From contig NZ_LR733275.1 in assembly GCF_902506415.1 (NCBI RefSeq), forward strand, positions 5,416,479 through 5,480,478: a stretch of 64,000 nucleotides of DNA, read 5' to 3'. This document shows, one piece after another, positions 8,658 to 16,864 of the stretch. The first letter of the stretch is position 1; each line of letters opens with the position of its first letter. Position numbers and translations under genes: made by a program. Below the pieces are notes generated by a model. It did no database searches and had not been told where the DNA came from. It worked only from the letters and a program-made list of their open reading frames with translations. The stretch comes from Massilia sp. 9I. GTDB lineage: Bacteria > Pseudomonadota > Gammaproteobacteria > Burkholderiales > Burkholderiaceae_D.

Positions 8658-9623
8658 ATGGCAAACCAGGATGATGTGGCAAACAAGCAGAAGGCGATCC
8701 AGAGCCGCCAGGACCAGCGCGACGGCAGCATGCAAAAAGGCGAGAGCGAGGAGCCGGTGCAGACCGGCATCCAGCAGCCGGCCCCGCCGATGCCCGAGCA
8801 GCACCTCGCCAAGCCGGGCATCGAAGCCCAGATGGAAGAGAAGCCGAAGTTCATGGCCGAACACTACAAGGGCAGCGGCAAGCTGGAAGGCATGACTGCC
8901 ATCGTGACCGGCGCCGACTCCGGCATCGGCCGCGCCGTCGCGGTGCTGTTCGCGCGCGAAGGCGCCGACGTGGCCGTGATGTACCTGAACGAACACGAGG
9001 ACGCCGCCGAAACCAAGCGCTGCATCGAGGCCGAAGGCCGGCGCTGCGTGACCATCCCCGGCGACGTCAAGGACGCCGACTTCTGCAACGAGGCCGTGGA
9101 AAAGGTCGTGGCCGAATTCGGCCGCCTCGACATCCTGGTCAACAACGCAGCCTTCCAGGAGCATGCCAGCTCGCTGCTGGACATCACCGAGGACCGCCTG
9201 GACGAAACCTTCCGCACCAACATCTACGGCTACTTCCACATGGCGCGCGCCGCCCTGCCGCACCTGAAGCAGGGTTCCTCGATCATCAACACCGGCTCGG
9301 TGACCGGCCTGAAAGGCTCGGCCAAGCTGCTCGACTACTCGGCCACCAAGGGCGCCATCCACGCCTTCACGATGTCGCTGGCCGCCAGCGTGATCGACCA
9401 GGGCATCCGCGTGAACTGCGTGGCCCCGGGACCGGTCTGGACGCCGCTCAATCCGGCCGACCAGTCGCCCGACAAGATCAAGGAGTTCGGCGCCAGCACC
9501 ACCTACAAGCGCCCGGCCCAGCCGGAAGAACTGTCGCCGGCCTACGTGTTCCTGGCGTCGCCGGTGTGCTCGGGCTACATCACCGGCGTGATCCTGCCGA
9601 TCACCGGCACCGTGGGCGAGTAA
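8658..9623 (+). CDS. Short-chain dehydrogenase, YdaD/YghA stress type
   Basis: 321 residues. The ATG at 8658 is preceded by GGGAGGA; the frame opens 96 bases earlier but without a site. A hydrophilic leader of about 75 residues, rich in Gln, Lys and Glu, precedes the Rossmann motif TGADSGIGRA. The NNAA motif (LVNNAAFQ), the catalytic Ser in NTGSVTG, and YSATK (Tyr-x-x-x-Lys) follow in order. The long polar leader is typical of the YdaD/general stress protein 39 group of NAD(P)-dependent oxidoreductases. The substrate is unknown. Ku begins 32 bases downstream, suggesting an operon. Confidence 0.88.
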   Translation: MANQDDVANKQKAIQSRQDQRDGSMQKGESEEPVQTGIQQPAPPMPEQHLAKPGIEAQMEEKPKFMAEHYKGSGKLEGMTAIVTGADSGIGRAVAVLFAREGADVAVMYLNEHEDAAETKRCIEAEGRRCVTIPGDVKDADFCNEAVEKVVAEFGRLDILVNNAAFQEHASSLLDITEDRLDETFRTNIYGYFHMARAALPHLKQGSSIINTGSVTGLKGSAKLLDYSATKGAIHAFTMSLAASVIDQGIRVNCVAPGPVWTPLNPADQSPDKIKEFGASTTYKRPAQPEELSPAYVFLASPVCSGYITGVILPITGTVGE

Positions 9624-9655
9624 GTTCAAGGACACTGACAACAAGGAGAACCGTT

Positions 9656-10720
9656 ATGCCGCGCAGCATGTGGAAGGGTGCGATCAGCTTCGGGCTGGTG
9701 CACATCCCCGTCGATATGTATCCGGCGGTCGACAACAAGGGGCTCGACCTGACCATGCTCGACCGGCGCGACTTCTCGCCGGTCGGCTTCAAACGCTACA
9801 ACAAGGGTAACGGCAAGGAAGTCTCCTGGGACGACATCGTCAAGGGCTACGAGTACACCAGCGGCGAATACGTCGTACTGTCCGACGAAGACCTGCGGCG
9901 CGCCAACCCGGAAGCGACCCAGACCATCGACATCCTCGCCTTCGTCGATGCCGAAGACGTCTCGCTGCTCTACTTCGAGCAGCCCTACTACCTCGCGCCC
10001 GGCAAGGGCGGCGACAAGGTCTACGCCCTGCTGCGCGAAACCCTGCGCAAGGCCGGCAAGATCGGCATCGCGCGCGTCGTCATCCGCGTCAAGCAGCACC
10101 TGGCGGCGCTGGTGTGCGTGGGCGACACCATCGTCATGAACACCCTGCGCTACGCCGACGAGATCCGCGACGCGGGCGACCTCAAGATCCCGACCAAGAG
10201 CGACCGCAAGGCCGAGATCACCGACAAGGAACTCAAGATGGCGATGGCCCTGGTCCAGGGCATGGCCGAGGACTGGGACCCGGAGCAGTACCACGACACC
10301 TACCGCGAGGACGTGCTGGCGCTGATCGAGAAGAAGGTCAAGGCGCACCAGACCAAGACCATCACCATGCCGGAACCGGGTGAAACCAAGCGCGAGACCG
10401 GCAAGGTGATCGACCTGGTCTCGCTGCTGCAGGCCAGCCTGGGCAAGAAACCCTCGAAAGCGGCGGCCGACGAGGACGATGACGACGACGAACCGCCGCC
10501 GTCGAAGAAGCGCCGTCCGGCCGTGGAGGACGACGACGAGGAAGAGGCCCCGCCGCGTACACGCAAGACAGCCTCGCACAGTAGCGATCGCGTCGCGGCC
10601 AGCGGAGCGGCCCCGAAGCGCAAGACCGCGGCCAAGGCTGTGGCGAAACCGGCGGCAAAGAAAACCACGGCGAAGTCCACCGCATCGACGGCCCCCGCGC
10701 ACCGCAAGAAGGCGGCGTGA
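9656..10720 (+). CDS. ku: Non-homologous end joining protein Ku
   Basis: 354 residues. The start MPRSMWKGAISFGLVHIPV is the universal bacterial Ku N-terminus and AAGGAGAACC precedes the ATG. The Ku core runs to about residue 260 and holds the ring-forming beta barrel (for example RVVIRVKQHLAAL). After the core, an acidic stretch (DEDDDDDE, EDDDEEE) is followed by a long Lys/Ala/Thr-rich tail similar to DNA-binding histone H1-like tails. Ku binds double-strand break ends and recruits LigD, encoded at 17993-20629. The next gene begins 3 bases after the stop, suggesting translational coupling. Confidence 0.95.
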   Translation: MPRSMWKGAISFGLVHIPVDMYPAVDNKGLDLTMLDRRDFSPVGFKRYNKGNGKEVSWDDIVKGYEYTSGEYVVLSDEDLRRANPEATQTIDILAFVDAEDVSLLYFEQPYYLAPGKGGDKVYALLRETLRKAGKIGIARVVIRVKQHLAALVCVGDTIVMNTLRYADEIRDAGDLKIPTKSDRKAEITDKELKMAMALVQGMAEDWDPEQYHDTYREDVLALIEKKVKAHQTKTITMPEPGETKRETGKVIDLVSLLQASLGKKPSKAAADEDDDDDEPPPSKKRRPAVEDDDEEEAPPRTRKTASHSSDRVAASGAAPKRKTAAKAVAKPAAKKTTAKSTASTAPAHRKKAA

Positions 10721-10723
10721 AGG

Positions 10724-10960
10724 ATGGATGAATTCATCGACTTCCTCCAGTGGCCGGCGATGCTGGTCACCCTCACCGCCGCCTACCTGATCGGCTCGAA
10801 GCGCGCCGAACGCCGCGTGTTCGGCTTCTGCACCTTCATCCTCAGTAACGTGCTGTGGATCGTGTGGGGCATCCACGACGAGGCCTGGGCCCTGATCGCG
10901 CTGCAGACGGCGCTGATGGTCACCAACATCCGCGGGATCTTCAAGAACGAATCCACCTAG
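10724..10960 (+). CDS. Small three-helix membrane protein coupled to Ku
   Basis: 78 residues, starting ATGGATGAATTC only 3 bases after the ku stop. The ribosome binding site GAAGG overlaps the ku stop codon, a standard sign of translational coupling. Hydrophobic segments lie at about 10-23, 33-48 and 52-67, with the motifs GSKRAERRVFGF and NVLWIVWGIHDEAWAL. The layout recalls small PnuC/PQ-loop-type proteins, but assignment is not secure. Why a membrane protein should follow Ku is unknown. Confidence 0.7.
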   Translation: MDEFIDFLQWPAMLVTLTAAYLIGSKRAERRVFGFCTFILSNVLWIVWGIHDEAWALIALQTALMVTNIRGIFKNEST

Positions 10961-10988
10961 CCTGCCTGCGATCACGCGCGAGCACTGC

Positions 10989-11627
10989 CTAGTATCCCAC
11001 GGTGAAACGGGTACGCGAGTGCGCCGGCTGCTCGAGTTCGTCGATCATGGCAGCCGCATAGTCGGCCAGCGAGATGTGGCTGCGGCCTTCCGTATCGACC
11101 AGCAGCGCGTCGGTCCCGAGGCGGAACCTGCCGGTACGCTCTCCTGGTTCGAGATGGGCGGAGGGCGCCAGGACGGTCCAGTCCAGGTCGCGCTCCTGGC
11201 GCAGCACATCCAGGGCCTGGCGGGCGCCTTCCGCCGTGCCTTTCCACTCGGCGGGGAATTGCGGCGTATCGATGAGCTGGACACCGGGGGCCACTTCCAG
11301 GGCGCCGGCGCCGCCCACCAGCAGCAGACGGGGAACACCGGCTTGCTTGACTGCCGAGACGATTGAGCGGATCCCCTTGAGGTAATAGCCAAGCACGTCG
11401 GTTTGCGCATGCCCGCTGAAGGCGCTCAGGACGGCTTCATGTCCCTTCAGCTTGGCGGCGAGATCGTCCTGCGCAAGCACGTCGCCCTGGACGGCGTGGA
11501 CACCGTTCGCGACGGGTAGCTTGCGCGGGTCCGAGACCAGGGCAGTGACTTCATGTCCCCGTGCGACGGCCTCTTTCAACAAGGCCGAACCGACGAAACC
11601 GGTGGCGCCGATGATGGCAACTTTCAT
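10989..11627 (-). CDS. NAD(P)H-binding oxidoreductase (atypical SDR)
   Basis: 212 residues. The ATG at 11627 follows GGAGAAGCTC and starts directly at the Rossmann fold, MKVAIIGATGFVGSALL. The pattern (GATGFVG, GDVLAQDDL, LLVGGAGAL, WTVLAPS) fits the NAD(P)H-binding (NmrA/YwnB-like) group of atypical SDRs, which lack the Ser-Tyr-Lys triad order of classical members. It may be a quinone or flavin reductase or a redox sensor. A LysR regulator gene starts 137 bases away on the opposite strand and is its likely regulator. Confidence 0.82.
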   Translation of the reverse strand: MKVAIIGATGFVGSALLKEAVARGHEVTALVSDPRKLPVANGVHAVQGDVLAQDDLAAKLKGHEAVLSAFSGHAQTDVLGYYLKGIRSIVSAVKQAGVPRLLLVGGAGALEVAPGVQLIDTPQFPAEWKGTAEGARQALDVLRQERDLDWTVLAPSAHLEPGERTGRFRLGTDALLVDTEGRSHISLADYAAAMIDELEQPAHSRTRFTVGY

Positions 11628-11763
11628 GAGCTTCTCCATGGTGTGATCAAGATTGGCGGCGGGTCAGTCCGCCGATAAAGCGCATGATCACACGGGGTAT
11701 TGAACAGAAAAACACATCAATTCATAATTCACTTTTACGTATTTCTTAAAGATAAGGTGTCGT

Positions 11764-12690
11764 ATGGCGCTCCCCGGAAGGATTGATTTGAATGACTTGC
11801 TCGTATTCGAGGCGGTTGCCGAAAGCGGAGGTTTCACTGCCGCGGCGGAGCGGCTCGGCGTGGCGACCGCCAAGATCAGCGTCGAAGTCGGCCGACTGGA
11901 ATCCAAGCTCGGGATGGCACTGTTTCATCGCACCACGCGCAGAGTCGCCTTGAGCGATGCGGGGCAGACGCTCTACGAGGAATGCAGGCCCCTGCTGCAT
12001 GGTTTGACGGAGGCGCTCGAACGCGCCGCGTCGGGCCGGGAGCAGCTCGGGGGGACGCTTCGCATCAGCACCACGGTCGACCATGCCGCCTTGTCCCTCG
12101 CACCTGCACTTGCCGAATTCGCGGGCCGGCATCCCCATCTCGCAATCGACCTGCGCACGAACGACCGCGTCGTCGATCTGATCGATGCGGGCATCGATGT
12201 CGGCATCCGCCTGGGGTGGCTGCGGGACTCATCCAACCGGGCGGTCAAACTTGCGGACTTCGAACAATACGTGGTCGCAGCGCCAGGCTACTTCGAACGC
12301 AGGGCATGTCCAGCAAATCCCGAAGACCTGGCGTCGCTCGACTGGATTTCCCTGACCCTGCTGCCGACGCCACTCACCTGGAAGTTCGCCTCCCAGCTTG
12401 GGGAAACCAGGACGGTCCATGTCACATCGCGCATCCGGGTCGATTCGCCCAGCGCCCTGCGCGCCTTGCTTCAGGAAGCGATGGGCGTCTCCGTGATGGA
12501 CCAGTTCAATGCCCAGGAGGGCATCGCCACACAGCGCTTGATGCGCGTCTTGCCGGAATGGTCCCTGCCCACCGCGGGGATTTATGCCGTGTATCCGCCC
12601 GGGCGCCAGGTGCCGGCGAAAGTCAGGAGTTTTATCGATTTCTACCGGAGATACCTGACCGAGCAACACCAGAAAGACACCGGTGCCTGA
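11764..12690 (+). CDS. LysR family transcriptional regulator
   Basis: 308 residues. The first 60 residues form the winged helix-turn-helix (LNDLLVFEAVAESGGFTAAAERL, then LESKLGMALFHRTTRRV), and the rest is a periplasmic-binding-protein-like effector domain. The ATG is preceded by AAGGTG. LysR proteins usually regulate the divergent gene, here the NAD(P)H-binding oxidoreductase at 10989-11627. The AT-rich stretch at about 11690-11760 is the likely shared promoter/operator. The inducer cannot be named. Confidence 0.92.
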   Translation: MALPGRIDLNDLLVFEAVAESGGFTAAAERLGVATAKISVEVGRLESKLGMALFHRTTRRVALSDAGQTLYEECRPLLHGLTEALERAASGREQLGGTLRISTTVDHAALSLAPALAEFAGRHPHLAIDLRTNDRVVDLIDAGIDVGIRLGWLRDSSNRAVKLADFEQYVVAAPGYFERRACPANPEDLASLDWISLTLLPTPLTWKFASQLGETRTVHVTSRIRVDSPSALRALLQEAMGVSVMDQFNAQEGIATQRLMRVLPEWSLPTAGIYAVYPPGRQVPAKVRSFIDFYRRYLTEQHQKDTGA

Positions 12691-12727
12691 ACCGGTTTGG
12701 CTGCTGCGCCTTCGGCACAAGTGATAT

Positions 12728-13300
12728 CTATCGCATTCGCGTCACCGACGCGTCGCGCTGCGCGTACCAGCCCAGCCGCGCCGCGATGATGCGGCGGTAG
12801 CGGGTATCGATATGCGCCGGGGTGGAGCGCACGTAGCGCTCGGCCTCGGCGCGTTCTTCCTGCGGCAGGCCATCCAGGGTACGCACCACCTCCTCCGCCG
12901 TCGGCACCCGCCCCGACTCGCCGCCGAACTTGGCCGGAAGCGCGGTCCACACCGCGGCATCGAAGCGCATGCGCCGCAGCCAGGCCGCGATGCGCGCGTC
13001 TTCTTGCGCACCGTCGCGCGACGGAATGCTGCCGATCCAGTCCGGCCGCGCCGGCGTGATCTTCTCGCGCTCGCCCAGCATCGCGCGCGCCGCATCCAGG
13101 TCCTGCGTGTCGAGCCAGGCCCAGTAGGTCGGCATCTCGCGCGCACCTTCGCACAGCACCAGCGCCACTTCCGCACTGTCGTCGCTCTTGCGCACGAATT
13201 CCAGCGGCAGGCGCGGGCCGCCGGGGTGCCAGCCGGAGGCCAGCTTCAAGGGTGCGGGCTTCCACAGCAGGGAACCCCAGGCGATGCAGACGATGTTCAT
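12728..13300 (-). CDS. Gamma-glutamylcyclotransferase-like hypothetical protein
   Basis: 190 residues. The N-terminus MNIVCIAWGSLLWKP matches the Y/WGSLxW opening of the gamma-glutamylcyclotransferase-like fold. The rest holds a polar helical region (RVPTAEEVVRTLDGLP, YRRIIAARLGWYAQ). Family members cleave gamma-glutamyl peptides in glutathione turnover, but the key acidic catalytic residue is not clearly placed here. A related enzyme or unknown function is therefore possible. It converges on the LysR gene. Confidence 0.6.
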   Translation of the reverse strand: MNIVCIAWGSLLWKPAPLKLASGWHPGGPRLPLEFVRKSDDSAEVALVLCEGAREMPTYWAWLDTQDLDAARAMLGEREKITPARPDWIGSIPSRDGAQEDARIAAWLRRMRFDAAVWTALPAKFGGESGRVPTAEEVVRTLDGLPQEERAEAERYVRSTPAHIDTRYRRIIAARLGWYAQRDASVTRMR

Positions 13301-13471
13301 GGTAGGCGATGTGAGGGAAGCGGGACGATCAGTCTAGTGTGCCAAACAAAGTCGGCGAGCACGGCAGGATGCCCCGCCATTGTCCTGCCGCTTGCGCCCG
13401 CACCCGAAGCGTGCGAACGGGATTTGCCTGGCGGGCGATACTTCAGGCATCGGAACTAGCGAGACACCAAG

Positions 13472-14920
13472 ATGCCACAGAGCGCCATGCTCTTCCTCGT
13501 GCTGACCCGGGCGGGTTTCGACGATATCGCCCGGCGGGTCGACCTCGGCAGGGCCAGTCTCTACCTCAATCCTGGCCTGCTGTCGGAACAGGACATCGCG
13601 CGCCTGCGCGAGAGCGGCGCCGCGGTGCATGTGATGGCGACGCCGGTCAACCCGGCCAAGCCGCAGGAAGTGCAACAGGCGCTGCTCCTGACTCGCAATG
13701 AACTGGGCAGCGTCTGGGTCGAGCATGGCGCGCCGGTGTCCAGCACCGCGCTCGATAAGGTCCAGCGTGCCGAAGCCCCGCTCGTTTCCACCACGCCGCT
13801 GCGCCAGCGCCTGGCGCGCACCGCGGGCGTGCTCGCCACCGGTGTGCTGCGGCGCCTGCGCGCGCCGGAAAGTGGACGGGCGCTGATGGCCGTGCCTTAT
13901 CTCGGCTTCGGTAACGCGCACCGCATCTGGCTCAAGGGGCGCCTGCTCGACGACGTCGCCTTCCGCGAACAGAACGTCGCGGACAGCGGCTGGGCCAACC
14001 TGGTGGCGCTCTACCAGCGCCTCGAATCCGACGAAGTGGCCGACGCCCGCGTGCTGGCGCACTTTGGCGGCCGCACGCACGAGGCGCGGACCGACGACGG
14101 CGGCTATTTTTCCTTCGACATCGCGCTCGACACGCCCCTGGCAGGCGGCCGCCATCGCGTGGAGCTGGAATTCCCGGATAACCGGCCCGGCGGCGACGCG
14201 CTGCGGACCGTGGCCGAGGTGGTCGTCCCGGCGCCGACGGCGCGCTTCGGCATCATCAGCGACATCGACGACACCGTCCTGTGGACCAACGTCACCAACA
14301 AGCTGAACATGGCCTTGATGCTGGCCCGCACCAACCACCACACGCGCAAGCCCTTCAAGGGCGTGGCCGGCTTCTACCGCGCGCTGCGCGACGGCGCCAG
14401 CGGGACCGAAGACAATCCGCTGTTCTACGTTTCGAGCAGCCCCTGGCACCTGTACGGGCCGCTGGTGGACTTCCTGAAGCTGCAGGGCATCCCGCTCGGC
14501 CCCCTGCTGCTGCGCGAACTGAGCGTGCGCCAGATGCTCAAGATTACCGAGCACGGCAGCCACAAGCTCGCGCAGATCGAACGCATCCTCGACTTCTACC
14601 CGGACATGCAGTTCGTGCTGATCGGCGACAGCGGAGAGCAAGACCCGGAGATCTATACCGAGGTGGTGCGCCGGCACCCGGGCGCGGTCAAGATGATCTA
14701 CATCCGTAACGTCAACCCCGATCCCTCGCGCATTGACGCCCTCGACCGCCTGATCGAAGAGGTAAGCGCCACCGGCACCCAGCTGGTCCTGTCGCCGGAC
14801 AGCGTGTTCGCCGCCTCCCATGCGGCGGCCGAGGGTTTGATTGCAGTGGACCGGCTATCTTCCGTGCGCAGCGACAAGCGCGATGACGAACATGCGGCGC
14901 CGCCGAAGACAGGATTATAA
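13472..14920 (+). CDS. App1-type (DUF2183) phosphatase with extra N-terminal domain
   Basis: 482 residues. The C-terminal half is a HAD-like DUF2183 domain: SDIDDTVLWT (residues 263-272, motif I DxDxT), YVSSSPWHLY (motif II Ser), SHKLAQI (motif III Lys) and LIGDSGEQD (motif IV Asp). Yeast App1 carries this domain and is a phosphatidate phosphatase, so a lipid phosphate is the best substrate guess. A carbohydrate-like beta domain (RIWLKGRLLDD to VVVPAPTARF) precedes it. The first 130 residues are an extra alpha/beta-looking region not usual in bacterial members, which start near the RALMAVPYLG segment. Confidence 0.8.
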   Translation: MPQSAMLFLVLTRAGFDDIARRVDLGRASLYLNPGLLSEQDIARLRESGAAVHVMATPVNPAKPQEVQQALLLTRNELGSVWVEHGAPVSSTALDKVQRAEAPLVSTTPLRQRLARTAGVLATGVLRRLRAPESGRALMAVPYLGFGNAHRIWLKGRLLDDVAFREQNVADSGWANLVALYQRLESDEVADARVLAHFGGRTHEARTDDGGYFSFDIALDTPLAGGRHRVELEFPDNRPGGDALRTVAEVVVPAPTARFGIISDIDDTVLWTNVTNKLNMALMLARTNHHTRKPFKGVAGFYRALRDGASGTEDNPLFYVSSSPWHLYGPLVDFLKLQGIPLGPLLLRELSVRQMLKITEHGSHKLAQIERILDFYPDMQFVLIGDSGEQDPEIYTEVVRRHPGAVKMIYIRNVNPDPSRIDALDRLIEEVSATGTQLVLSPDSVFAASHAAAEGLIAVDRLSSVRSDKRDDEHAAPPKTGL

Positions 14921-15010
14921 AAACCTATCGAAGCGATCGTATTAATCAAATTTATTAATTTTCCGCTGAGCCATAGAATCTCTCTATCAACACCAACGAG
15001 GAGATTCCTG

Positions 15011-16474
15011 ATGAGCCAAGCCCGCCTGACCACCGCTTCCGGCATTCCTGTCGCCGACAACCAGAACTCGCTGAGCGCCGGCCCGCGCGGCCCGCTGCTG
15101 CTGCAAGACTTCCACCTGATCGAGAAGCTGCAGCACTTCAATCGCGAGCGCATCCCGGAACGCGTGGTGCACGCCAAGGGCTCCGGCGCCTACGGCACCT
15201 TCACCGTGACCCACGACCTGCGCCCGTTCACCAAGGCAAAGCTGTTCTCGGAGATCGGCAAGCAGACCCCGGTGTTCCTGCGCTTTTCCACCGTCGGCGG
15301 CGAAAAGGGCAGCGCCGACACCGAGCGCGATCCGCGCGGCTTCGCCCTGCGCTTCTATACGGAAGAAGGCAACTGGGACCTGGTCGGGAACAACACACCG
15401 GTGTTCTTCATCAAGGACCCGATCAATTTCCCGGATTTCATCCACACCCAGAAGCGCGACCCGCAGACCAACCTGAAGTCGGCCAACATGATGTTCGACT
15501 TCTGGAGCAAGGCGCCGGAAAGCCTGCACCAGGTGACGATCCTGTTCTCGGATCGCGGCACCCCGGACGGCTACCGCCACATGGACGGTTTCGGCAGCCA
15601 CACCTATAGCCTGATCAACGAGCTTGGTGAGCGCGTCTACGTGAAGTGGCACTTCAAGACGCGCCAGGGCATCAAGAACCTCAGCGCCGCAGAGGCGACC
15701 CGCATCGCCGGAACCGACCCGGACCACGCCCAGCGCGACCTGTTCGAGGCGATCGCGCGCCAGGATTTCCCGCAGTGGGACGTCAAAGTCCAGGTGGCGA
15801 CCGAGCAGCAGCTGGCCGACTGGGAGCAGCGCACCGGCTGGAACCCGTTCGACCTGACCAAGGTCTGGCCGCACGGCGACTTCCCGATGCTCCAGGTAGG
15901 CGTGCTGGAACTCAACCGCAACCCCGACAACTACCACGCCGAAGTCGAGCAGGCCGCTTTCTCGCCCGCCAACGTGGTGCCGGGCCTGGGCTACTCGCCG
16001 GACAAGATGCTGCAGGGACGCCTGTTCGCCTACCACGACGCCCAGTTGTACCGGGTCGGCACCAACCATCAGCACCTGCCGGTGAACGCCCCGCGCTGCC
16101 CCTTCCACAACCAGCAGCGTGACGGCGCGATGGCGGTCGCCAACGGCGGGGCGGCGCGCAACTACGCGACCATCGATTCGGTGGGAGGTGGCGCCCTGGG
16201 CATGGGCCACGGCGAACGGGAGCTGCCGATCAGGGGCGACGCCGGCCGCTACGACTTCCGCGGCCAGGAAGACGATACCACCCAGGCGGGCAACCTGTTC
16301 CGCCTGATGACCGAACAGGAGCGCCGGAATCTGTGCGACAACCTGGCGGGTCCGCTGAGCCAGGTCGATGCCGACATTCTGGAGCGCCAGCTGCGCCAGT
16401 TCGACAAGGCGGATCCGGCGTATGGCCGTGGTGTGCGCGCTTCCTTGAAGGCGCTGGGCCGTAACGTGGATTGA
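15011..16474 (+). CDS. katA: Monofunctional heme catalase, small subunit
   Basis: 487 residues, the length of clade 3 small-subunit catalases. Distal His54 sits in RVVHAKGSGAYG, Asn127/128 in LVGNNTPVFFI, and the proximal heme-ligand Tyr341 in RLFAYHDAQLYRVG. The ATG follows GAGGAGATT. It splits hydrogen peroxide to water and oxygen in the cytoplasm. A transcriptional start probably lies in the AT-rich stretch 14935-14990. An ATAG-N7-CTAT motif at 14973-14987 only weakly resembles an OxyR half-site. A hairpin follows the gene at 16486-16512. Confidence 0.95.
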   Translation: MSQARLTTASGIPVADNQNSLSAGPRGPLLLQDFHLIEKLQHFNRERIPERVVHAKGSGAYGTFTVTHDLRPFTKAKLFSEIGKQTPVFLRFSTVGGEKGSADTERDPRGFALRFYTEEGNWDLVGNNTPVFFIKDPINFPDFIHTQKRDPQTNLKSANMMFDFWSKAPESLHQVTILFSDRGTPDGYRHMDGFGSHTYSLINELGERVYVKWHFKTRQGIKNLSAAEATRIAGTDPDHAQRDLFEAIARQDFPQWDVKVQVATEQQLADWEQRTGWNPFDLTKVWPHGDFPMLQVGVLELNRNPDNYHAEVEQAAFSPANVVPGLGYSPDKMLQGRLFAYHDAQLYRVGTNHQHLPVNAPRCPFHNQQRDGAMAVANGGAARNYATIDSVGGGALGMGHGERELPIRGDAGRYDFRGQEDDTTQAGNLFRLMTEQERRNLCDNLAGPLSQVDADILERQLRQFDKADPAYGRGVRASLKALGRNVD

Positions 16475-16485
16475 AGCGCGGCTTG

Positions 16486-16512
16486 CGAAACGGTGCCTGT
16501 TGCACCGTTTCG
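16486..16512 (+). terminator. Hairpin downstream of katA
   Basis: An 11-base perfect inverted repeat, CGAAACGGTGC / GCACCGTTTCG, with a 5-base loop begins 12 bases after the katA stop codon. There is no T-run after it, so it is a stable mRNA end or a Rho-assisted terminator rather than a classical intrinsic one. Confidence 0.6.
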
Positions 16513-16864
16513 ACCCGGCCTCAACACGATTGCTTGACCGCGGCGAACAAGCATGTTCGCCTCCGCTTCCGGCAAGGGCGCCCTGCCCTTGTCCGACATT
16601 TCCTTCTCAGGCCGCACGTGCCATCCCATCCAGCACTGCAGCGAATTGTCTAGCGCAAACTTCAAGCAAGCGTCAGGCTGATCTGTTCCAGAACAAAGGG
16701 CGGGCGTCCCAATGCGTCTACGATTGCCGGGCACGTCATCTTAAGTTTTCACATTAACATTGCTAAGCAACTCTCTGATTTGGCAGTGCTTTAATTTCGA
16801 AAAACACTATCCAGAGGAATTTTTCCCTTGAAGCCTAAGCATTTTCCAATGAAGGATTTTTCAT
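16513..16864. other. Intergenic region between katA and the second beta-helix gene
   Basis: About 350 bases with no convincing gene. Base composition shifts from GC-rich to AT-rich near 16740-16864, which probably holds the promoter of the beta-helix gene; GAAGGATTT before the ATG is its ribosome binding site. No tRNA, repeat or known motif was found. Confidence 0.5.

Noticed and set aside
5295..9644. Minus-strand frame open for 1449 codons
   Set aside because: It spans the SulP gene, the cyclase region and the SDR gene. Only the last 549 codons match a family; the rest is GC-rich antisense or out-of-frame sequence.
14973..14987. ATAG-N7-CTAT motif before katA, like an OxyR half-site
   Set aside because: Inner positions do not match the OxyR consensus, only one dimer half-site is present, and it lies close to the ribosome binding site. 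It may be chance.
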